A DNA stretch of 64,000 nt from Annona cherimola (lineage: Eukaryota; Streptophyta; Magnoliopsida; Magnoliales; Annonaceae): positions 34,876,133 to 34,940,132 of the forward strand of contig CM059975.1 in the NCBI GenBank assembly GCA_030490835.1, written 5' to 3'. Position numbers and translations under genes: made by a program. Numbering within the stretch: position 1 is the first letter of the stretch; every line of letters starts with the position of its first letter. The notes under the pieces were generated by a model. That model saw nothing but the letters and a program-made list of their open reading frames with translations. It was not told the origin of the DNA and made no database searches. Shown here piece after piece: positions 55,252-64,000 of the stretch.

Positions 55252-58200
55252 TGTGGAACCCCAAATTTTAGGACCATGTATGAAACCCTAAGGTCATGAA
55301 CCTTGAGTTATTGATTTTTTTTAAAATATATAATTTTGTAATATATGGAATTGAAGGACCGAATAATTAATTTAATAAATAGTAAACATGAATAGTAATC
55401 ATGTGATTAAGATAAAGTGATAAGTTAATCACTTTGGATTAACTTAATCACAAAAAGACCAAATTACAATTTTACAAAAGTGAGATTAAATTATAAATTT
55501 AGAAAAGATGATTGATTGGTAATTTTGACAAGAGTGGAGGCACGAAGTGCACTTAGTGAAAATTTACAAAGGTTATATTTAGAATTTATAAGAAAATGGA
55601 GGGTAATTTATGATCCTACTAAGATTAGTTACGAAAATGAATTTTTACAAATATTTCGGGAAGGAATTTCAAAATTCCGAATTATACAAATTGAAACTGT
55701 TTAAATTCATGGAACTTATGGAAAAATAAAAATAAATGGAAAATTTTTGGCTAATTAGGGGCTCTAATTAAGGGCTTATATTCATCCTCACTGTTTTCAT
55801 TAGATTTAAGCATGCATAACTCGGAATCATATAAAAAATTTATAAAAAGTACTAAATTATGTGCTCTCTAATCTAGACAGATCAGATTATGAAAAATAGT
55901 TAACTAAATTGTTAAACTTGAATGTATTAAAAAGCGTGCCAAAGGTAATAAATTCCACCGCAATTTGATATTTTAATTTTTTTATATAATTGTTTAGTTA
56001 ATTAATATCTTAATGTATATAAGATTGTTTGAGATGAAACTTTTGGAGCAAGCCTATTTTAATATACCCTACATAATGAATGGATTAAATTTTGCAAAAT
56101 ATGTCTACAAATTTTTAAAATGAAGTTTTATGCCAAAATATGATTTTAATTAAATTAAAATATGTACTTAGCTCCAATTGAGGTGAAATTTTATGGGTAA
56201 TCCTATTTTAACATGCTCAATTTAATGAAGAAATGAAATTTTGGAAAACATGTTTCTAAAATTTTAAAATGAGATTTTTATCCAAATATGAATTAGTTAA
56301 TTAAAATAAAATAGAAAATTTTTTCAAAATTCCGAAAGGTACATTTTGTTAGCAATTGTATATATATTATTAAGAAAAATTTTCATAATATATAAGTGTG
56401 TGTGTGTAGGCAGTTATGATTTAATTTATTAATATTAGAATTTCCGTTAAAAAAAAAGAAAAAGAAAAAGAAAAACATGAACAGCGTTGGCAGCAAGATA
56501 TGTACAATGCAGGAGCTGGCACTAAATGGGCGACGTGTAATTCATTTAGGTGATGAATTGAAGGTAACGTGGGCAGCTATGTTTAGGACAAATATTAAAT
56601 AAATAAAAAATGATAACAAAATGCTGGCAGCCATGCACAATAATGAACCGACTAAGGTTGGGTATAAAAGGCCAGTGAACGTAGCATGGAGAAGAAAAAA
56701 ATTTAAGCAAAGTAAAAGGAGGATTGGCCGCTGAATGCTGGTAGAGAAGAAAGGAAATGGACGGTCTAAGCATACAAACAGGTTCCTATTTATTTTTCTT
56801 TCTTTCAATTGTTCTGAAAATGCTGCGTTTAAGCATTTAAAATTTTTTTTTTATAAGATACATGGACGATGAAAAAGGTGCAAATGAGATGTTGCTGAAT
56901 ATATGATTAATTTTATTAAACTAATTCAGCGTTAAACTAATTTAGGGATATTTTCTTGATTAATTGGATAAGTATAAGTTAATCTTGTTTTATTGCTTCA
57001 AATCTGGAGGTTATGCGATGGTAGAAACAAAAATATGAACTAGTAAATGAACGATTTTTGACATGGAAATTTTTTTATAAGCTCATTATATTATCATTAA
57101 GAAACGACCAAAATTTCAGCTTAAAATATTAAGCGAGATACAAATTAAAAATCCGAGAATATTAATTTAAACAGGGTAAAACGGGTTACAAGATATTATG
57201 ATTATCACAATAAAAATATTAAATATGATTTTTGAATGACATAAGTATGGTTTAAAAATAACGTGATTAGGGCTGTTCCTAATTTTACAACACTGTCCAG
57301 CACAGTGAAAATGTCAAAATAAATATATAATGTTAATATTTATTGTTGAAATTTTTATGAGTGGTAAATCATGTAGTTATTGATATATGACAGAAATTTC
57401 AGAGTTAAATACCTTGATTTGATTATAAATCAAGATTTAGAGAAATTAGTACACCTGATTTCAGCAAATGTGGACAGTTTGAGAAATAATCAAAATTAAA
57501 TATGAAAACTAAGTGAAAGTGATTCAAATTAATATATATGTTAGGTAAGAGTGTAATAAAGGATTAGGGATAGAAAATTAATGCTGTTATATGTATATGA
57601 AATTAATAGATAAATAAGAAGATGGAATATAGTGAAAAGAGAAGGGCTGTTTTGGAATTTAATAATAAGTTTCAGAAATTTTAAATGAGAATTATGATTA
57701 TGTTGATCAGTGTATGTCATGTAATATTATGTCTATATGAGAAAAATAGTTCTTTTCATTTGTATAGGAAAAGAAATGGGTACAAGTGAAAGATACAAGT
57801 TGATTACGCAGGTAAGCAAGCAACCCTTTGAAAATATAATTTTATACGACTTTAATTTGCAATCTTAAATTGTTTTGGAAATTGCTTCGTCAGAAGCAAA
57901 TCCTTTTAATGTTGAAAAATATTAAAATGCAAATGCTGAAAAGGTTGTGTTGAAAGGAAAATGAGATTTTAAAATGATATTTGAAATAAATGTTTTAGAA
58001 TAATTTTATTACAAGGTTTTGAAGTATTTTAATGATATTTTTTAAAGGATCTCTAAATATTGGATTATTTTGGAGTTTCCAAAATCTATTATTTCAAGAA
58101 GGATTTAAGGAAGGCCGAATGATAAATTAATTTCAAAAATGATTTGAGTAATGTTCAAGGATTATACAAGACTATCCCATATAGAAATGAATAATAAAAT

Positions 58201-59566
58201 AGGTGAACAAAAGTATATGATATTAGATGAAAGTTTCAAATATTTTTAAAGACGTTTTGTCATTCAAAAATTATTTACAAAAACGGTTAGAAAATATTGT
58301 TATTTTAAATGTTTTCCGTGAATACTTCAAATGATTTATGAAATATAAACGTTTTAAGGTTTGTCATCCTTATAAAGCGTTTTGACTATACAACTCGTTA
58401 ACATGGGTTAAGCCCAGTTTTCAAAATTTGAAAGAAATACAGACTGAGGTCTGTAGTATTTTATAAAAGCATGATAGCATCAAGCTTTTAGAAAAGGAAC
58501 ACAGACTGTGGTCTGTGGTTTTTATAAAATCATACTAGCACATGAATGTGAAGGAATAGTGTGCATAAGGATTATGTACTAGGTCTACTGTAAAGGATAC
58601 GCAAGCCGGACGCGGTTGCAAATTGTGCCCCCTTTGCATAGGCCGAGTCGCTTGAATAAGACTAAATGCCGGCGGCGCTCTCCCTGAAATGAGAGATGGA
58701 CACGGATAGTCGCTTGGCTCGCGGGCTATCACCTGGAAGGGTTTCTCTCGTAAGGAAGGATGATCACTTGATAAGTGTCACCTACCAAATTGACAGAGAC
58801 GTATTGCATGTTGCATATGCTTAAAAAGAGTTTTATGAAAAGTATTTTAGGACATGAGAATGTCCTATGAGAAAAGGAGCTTCAATGAAAAATGTTTTAG
58901 AATATAAATATGTCTATGGAAAAAGAATTTTTATGTCAAGTTTTACAAGCATATGTTTGCCATGAATTGAGATTATGAAATGTTTATGAAAGGTAATTAT
59001 GAAAAGGTTTCTTCCAATTGCTAGTCGAACGCTTGTTAAGCGTCTACTACTAAAAGGTGAGAAATGCATTTAAAATGAAAAGTGCTTGTTTATTGAGTTT
59101 CGACTCATGTTTTGTTTTCCCCAACCATAGACAGGTACCGCACAGGCCATGCAGGAAAGGAAAAGAGTATGAAGAAAACTTTTCAACAAACTAGTCTATA
59201 TATGGTATGAATGATTATGTGGAATCTTCAAAATATGTATGTATGAAATGTTTAGATTGAAAGAACTTGTGATGTAGATAAGTCAATTATTATGATATGA
59301 ATAATATATGTGAAATTGATGTCAAGGATATGCTCATATATGATGACATGATGTTATGTGATGAGATATTACGAGTATCATGTGTAAAATTGATGACGAG
59401 TGTTTGTTATATGATGAAAGAAAATGAATGAAAGAAAAAAAAAAATTTGGACGAGATCCAAATAAAAATCCCGTCGTGTGATCAGGGCAACAATCCTGAG
59501 TCACGTTTACCAATCGATAAAGATCCTGGAGTAAGGCTTGTAGGCACCCTGGGTCGGGGCGCCACA
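55252..59566 (+). mobile_element. 4.3-kb solo LTR (same family as 15247-20974)
   Basis: TGTGGAACCCC...GGGGCGCCACA, with identical five-base flanks ACTCT (55247-55251 and 59567-59571). It is 4,315 bp with no gag or pol. The GC-rich block at 58560-58800 and the last ~110 bases match, inverted, the element at 15247. Features resembling the transcribed part of Del/Tekay LTRs include CTTGTTTATTGAGTTTCGAC near 59088. Internal dyads resembling AGGACA...TGTCCT recur near 58848. Confidence 0.88.
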
Positions 59567-59799
59567 ACTCTTGAATGCGAATTGCTCTTGGTCAGCTCTA
59601 TGAAGCATTGGCCATTACTTCCAAAGTGAACTTGAAGCACCGGAGGCCCATTCATCACCTGGATCTTGTACAAATTTGAGCTTGCAGATATATGGGTTAA
59701 AAATTTAAATATAAATCCTCAAAAGCCTTGAATGAGTGGGCCAAATGGTGGTAAGCCTATTTGAAAGTTTAATTTTCACGTTTTAGTAGGGTGTCAACA

Positions 59800-60346
59800 G
59801 GAGCACTCAACTCAAACTTGCCCCAAGATCAGGGAGGAGGAAGGGATTATTCAACTAAAACCTGGCCCAACCCAGTGGCTAGGCTGTTGAATCCACATCT
59901 GATCTTCCCTCTTTGCCATCTTTCGTCTTTTTGCCTTTCTTCTTTTATTTTTCTATAGGAAGCCACATGTGAAAGCTTCATGACCAGGTCAAATGGCCTT
60001 TCCTTAGCTTTTATATTCGAGATGAGATCCCATGCGGGCCTTCTTTTTATTTTTTTAATAAACATGTAGAGCTAAGTGTATTTAACTTACAAACCAATTT
60101 TTACCTTTTTGGATGCTTTTAAGTTTTTTTTATTTTAAAATACAGTGGCATTTTCGTAAATTCCTGAAATACACTTAACTCTACATGTTTATAAAAAAAA
60201 TAAAAATAAATAAATAAAAGGGTCTCATGGTTGGTCACATGAGATCTTATCTCTTTATCTTCTACAGGTGTGAATATATGAAAATTTCATGCCCAGGCTA
60301 CAGGGCAACTTCATTGGTTGCAGCTCGATTATAACTTCTCAATCAA
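59800..60346. mobile_element. Intergenic stretch with foldback element at about 60020-60230
   Basis: The left arm CATGTAGAGCTAAGTGTATTT (60063-60083) with T-rich flank pairs with AAATACACTTAACTCTACATG (60167-60187) and A-rich flank. Outer GAGATCCCATG and GGTCTCATGG also pair. The inner sequence CAGTGGCATTTTCGTAA is shared with the foldback at 62793-63091. Confidence 0.65.
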
Positions 60347-60640
60347 GGTTGTGTTTGACTTTTCATAAACTTATCAATTTAAAACTTTTCACTCTTTTTT
60401 TTTAAAAAAAACTCTTCACTCTCTGCAATGACCTTATTTTCTAATCATTTTTTCACTTCGTCCTGTACAATTATCTTACTTTTTAATTATTTCTTCACAA
60501 TTGTCCACATAATTATCTTAGCTATTTTAACTTTTTTCTATTTACTCGTCATCGTTACCCATGATATCAAATCACTTCTTTTATTTCAAGAAGTTCTATA
60601 CCAAAAAGTTTAAAAAGTTTTATCAAATATCAAATACACT
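60347..60640. mobile_element. Second copy of the Harbinger-like MITE
   Basis: GTTGTGTTTGACTTTTC..., AAAACTTTTCACTC, CTCTGCAATGACC..ATTTTCTAATCATTTTTTCAC and TATTTTAACTTTTTTC.ATTTACTCGTCATC follow the 11377-11645 MITE block by block. The right end TATCAAATACAC is the inverse of the left end. Boundaries and target duplication are not firm. Confidence 0.55.
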
Positions 60641-62723
60641 AACTATGAAAAATTCTTTTATATACCGACAATGTTTCGTAGATTCCTTTTATAGTTATAA
60701 CATTTCATGCTAAATTACTATCATACCTATGCTATCAAAATAGATATTATCTAACATATTGAAAAGAAGATTTTTCCTATTTAAATTTTTTATAATTGAA
60801 ATGATTCAACCAATGGATGTTGATAACTCATTAATTTGTTAAGAATTAAGGGAAAATGTTATTGATATATAATTAGGAGCAACTATTGTCAGCATAAATG
60901 AAATTTTCTCATAAACTATTGTTTCTTTGTTTAGGAAGGTATCCGATAATTTTTGAGTTTTAGTTTTGATCTGAGAATAGGGGTATGCATTGGGTTGGGT
61001 TGAGGTCAACTCAACTCCAACTCTATTAGTGAAGGGAAAGTGTGGGAAGTAAGAAAAGATATTTTGAAAATTATACAGGGATAAAGTTAGAATAAGAAGA
61101 GTTGTTAGGTAATTAAGATGTCAAATCATTTAGTACAGAAATGTGTGGGAGAGAAGAAAATTAAGGTAAACTTTTCATAAGATTACCAAAGGTGACCTTA
61201 ATTTCTGCCACGTAGAGATGATTGCACTGTAAGATATGCATCTGCTCAACCCAATTTGTCAATTGCTAACAACAAATCCAAGTCTGCAGGTTGTTCAACC
61301 TGATGTGATGGAAAATGGGGCCAATCTTGTACTTTTTTTGGTCCAGAAACGAGCCAGGCCATTAACGATGCATATGACAGTAATGACACAATGATGGGAT
61401 AGACAATCAGGACCAGGTTGGATGATGCACATATAAGCAGGAAGCAGGAAGCAGGAAGCTGTAATTGTAATGTTAATGTGGGTCGGAAGGCTCTTGACCT
61501 GAGCTAGTTTCCCTCGCCATCTTCGTCGTTGTATTCATCGTCCCATAAGATTCATTCGCAACTAAATCAATTATTAGGTTGCAATTGGGTTATTTATCTA
61601 TTAGGAAATACTTCGGTGGCACAGGTACCGCTAATGATTTCATTATGCCACCTGCATTTCGAGCCTAGCCTGATGATCAGTTTAAATCAAATCCACCCAA
61701 TCTGTAAAAGCATTTATTTAATCCAAGTTTTACAAATGGAGTATGTGCATGTGCCTCATTTTTTTTATTGGGGGCCTCAGTTTAAAAATGCATAAAATCA
61801 ACATGGTTTGATTTATACGTGCATTTTAGAGCTGTATATCCAAAATTAATCTGAACCATCTAAATCACTATTTTTAGGTGGATAAATAATGATTTTTAAA
61901 TTATTATTACTTTTAATGCATTTAGATCTAAACATTTTTAATAATTTACCTATAATTACACATATTTTTATCAATTATAGCCCATCTAAGAATTTGGTTG
62001 AAATGATTTTTCATGCCTTGGTAAAAATAAAAACATTAAACAAAATGAATAAATAAGATTGGGGAACTTCCAAACATACCTATAAATTTTGCTTATAATT
62101 TCTTATACGCCTTCAAATTTTCAAATATTTCTGTCATACTCATCAATTTTACTAATAATACACCCAAACCCACGCCATCAGAATCCCTCATCGACATTTG
62201 ATTTTTTAATTATTAAAATTCTTTAAATGTCCAAATTGCCCATCGACAAAAAATATTCTCCAGCAATAGTAGGATAGATGGTGACCAACCATCGTAATTT
62301 TCTCTAACACCACAATTTTCTCTCCGCATCTTGCTTTATTGGTTATTTGTGCAAGACTTGGCATCCACGAACTTTTGGGGATTTTCCTCTTAGGTTTATG
62401 GGAGCGAGATTGGGTTGAGACTTGAGACGAGCAAGAACGGGTAGGAGGCTTTATTTTCATCAATGGAGTCCATAGCACACCAGCCGAAAATATAGGGTTA
62501 CAACAGTAACAAATGAAGAAGGCGATGGAGAAAAGGAATGTTGTGCCGCAATGACGGTGGAGAAAACGATGGTGCCTGAAGGAGACGAAAGCTACGGTGA
62601 TGAACGAGGGCACTGGGTTGACATCGCCGACGCTAGAGAGGAAGCCTACGCAGCTGGCGGTGATGGGCGATCTACGGCTTCAAGTAGGGTGATAGCGAGG
62701 GATTTGTCCGACATAGAAAGCTA
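60641..62723. other. Intergenic stretch, no recognised gene
   Basis: It holds a triplicated GCAGGAA motif (about 61437-61457) after a CATATAAGC box, possibly part of an LTR. A MITE-end-like block CCAAACATACCTATAAATTT is near 62070. A GC-richer segment at 62260-62720 has a 135-codon minus-strand frame without recognisable domains. Confidence 0.4.
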
Positions 62724-63322
62724 GGGGTACGTTTGGCAAAATTACACGTGTGGGATATATATAGGATGTATGGTATGGTAAACACGGTTTCCAAAAACCT
62801 ATTTTTTAAAAAAAAAATTTAATTTTTTTCATAGGTAAGTAAATCTAGGTGTATTAAATCTATAAATCAAGTTTTACTATTTTTAGATTTTTAAGTATTT
62901 TTTTATTTTTAAACACAGTGGCATTTCTGTAATTTTTTAGCTCAGAAAATTACGAAAATGCCACTGTGTTTAAAAATCCAAAAAAATACTTAAAAACATC
63001 CAAAAATGGTAAAACTTAATTTATAAATTTAATACACCTAGATTTACTTACCCAAAAAAAAATTGAAAAAAATAATAAAAAATAGGTTTTTGTGCCGAAC
63101 GCACAGCCTGCACATTAGTCGGCATTTTACAATTAAACCATTATGTTTTTTCAACTTTACACCTATGTTACAATCTTTTTTTCTTTCAACTACTTTAATT
63201 ATTTTAACTTTGCTCCTTTGTTCCTATTATTTGACATCAATCACATAATTTTTAAAATATTTCTTTTTTTACTCTCATTCCATATCACAATTTTTTCCTA
63301 CTTCACAATTCCAAATGCGCCC
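62724..63322. mobile_element. ~600-bp MITE containing a foldback element
   Basis: Outer ends GGGGTACGTTTGGCA and, inverted, GGGCGCATTTGGAAT are typical MITE termini. The inner foldback runs 62793-63091. No transposase. Confidence 0.55.
62793..63091. repeat. 299-bp near-perfect inverted repeat (foldback)
   Basis: Arms of about 145 bp meet near 62942: AAAAACCTATTTTTT...AGGTAAGTAAATCTAGGTG...CACAGTGGCATTTC pairs with GAAAATGCCACTGTG...CACCTAGATTTACTTAC...AAATAGGTTTTT. Confidence 0.9.
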
Positions 63323-64000
63323 TATAAGAGGTTAAAATTGGAATCATTTCTTCATCAAAAAGAATTGAAATTGTTTTCAAAGAGCATGATCATCATTGGC
63401 ATTGTATTTTATCTTTCGTTTCCTCCCAGCTTAATAGTGTGAGTACAGGGGAATTAAAGATAATGTTCATGAGGATAGGAGGAATATTTAAAAATCCATA
63501 AGTGTGAGAAGAACATCCCTTATTTGTTTTGGTTTTAGCATGTGATTGTTGCCTATACAAATGGAGTCCAAAGCTATTGATTGGAACTTGAATTTGAGAT
63601 ATGATGGTCACATGTATGTCAATCAACTTGAGCCAAGATGTTGATTGACACTAAATAAAACTTGCTTTTGCACAACTCATATGGACATGGACATGATGAT
63701 CTACACCTGTAACACTTTATCCTCGAGTCATCATAGATAAGATCAACTGGTTCAGAGTTGAAAATGCTGTGATAAATAAAATCTCCCAAAATAGAAATAG
63801 ATATGAATATGCAAAACATATAAAATTTAAATAGTATATATCAAGTCTACTCTTCATAGAGTCATTATACACTATTGATGTCTATCATTATTACAAACAA
63901 ACACTATAAGATAACTTTCAATAAAATCTAAACTTCTTTGTCCTCTCCATTGCTAGTTTTACTTTTTTTTTATGTTGATGGTGGCTCTAGCCTAGCATTA
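63323..64000. other. Intergenic stretch, nothing recognised
   Basis: AT-rich, short frames only, no domain or repeat structure that I could identify. Confidence 0.5.

Larger units (their letters stand above)
38726..59799 (-). mobile_element. Old minus-strand LTR retrotransposon H, host of the second nest (extent approximate)
   Basis: Pieces at 59799-59567, 55251-54758, 53086-52540 and 41614-41162 join into a plausible 1.74-kb LTR once younger inserts are removed. On the minus strand it starts TGTTGACACCCTAC at 59799, has GGCTATAAAAGGAG near 54770, and ends ACTAACCACCA at 41162. Eleven bases further is GTGGCGACTCTAAAGG (41150-41135), placed like a primer-binding site. The internal part continues to about 38726 with tandem repeats and an (AAAT)n run near 38880. 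No gag or pol is seen. The left limit is a guess. Confidence 0.5.

Noticed and set aside
62206..62613. 135-codon minus-strand frame
   Set aside because: No recognisable domain; lies between MITE-like ends. Composition gives no support for a gene.

Overview
This is a plant nuclear window. It holds one large intron-rich gene for a Pcf11-type mRNA 3'-end processing factor (about 27.56-37.53 kb, plus strand). The rest is AT-rich DNA filled with retrotransposons of lineages confined to or typical of plants: L1-type LINE, Ty1/copia, Ty3/gypsy Athila and Tat-like, and very long solo LTRs, plus several MITEs. No bacterial operons, CRISPR arrays or intact rRNA/tRNA genes were seen. The species cannot be named from the sequence; protein similarity and intron layout fit a flowering plant with a fairly large, repeat-rich genome.

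Layout. 1.0-3.7 kb: a 5'-truncated, decayed L1-type LINE on the minus strand. 5.7-7.8 kb: a decayed copia gag-integrase remnant. 8.4-13.2 kb: a four-part nest. Solo LTR B of a recurring family (called X here) contains solo LTR A of the same family. A contains a 1.6-kb Tat/Athila-type solo LTR with a perfect ATTAC target duplication. B also carries a Harbinger-like MITE flanked by TAA. 13.2-14.9 kb: an Athila-like 3' remnant. 14.9-24.5 kb: a second decayed copia element (integrase, RT, RNase H, 3' LTR), split by a 5.7-kb minus-strand solo LTR flanked by GCATG/GCCTG. 26.35-26.83 kb: a long-inverted-repeat element.

The gene. Seven coding exons, all joined in phase 0, give a protein of about 1,030-1,049 residues: an N-terminal CTD-interacting domain (CID), a long low-complexity middle, the acidic Trp-rich motif of plant PCFS proteins, a C2H2 finger, a second Cys/His finger and a short basic C-terminal tail. 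Exon 5 carries an in-frame duplication of 21 codons. Intron 6 contains a foldback element.

38.7-59.8 kb is a second, larger nest. An old minus-strand LTR retrotransposon (called H) starts at 59799 and has its primer-site-like sequence near 41150. It was hit by two family X solo LTRs (39109-40770 and 53087-54757), a 4.3-kb solo LTR with a perfect ACTCT target duplication (55252-59566), and a 10.9-kb Athila element (41615-52539). The Athila copy has a tRNA-Asp primer site and gag-pol in one frame. Its two LTRs differ at only one position that I could find outside the first few bases, so it is very young, yet the frame has three nonsense codons.

59.8-64 kb holds MITEs and foldback elements and no recognisable gene. 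I found no clearly new biological system. The most unusual structures are the family X LTRs, which carry arrays of about 40-bp units with internal dyad symmetry, and the very young but multiply interrupted Athila copy.
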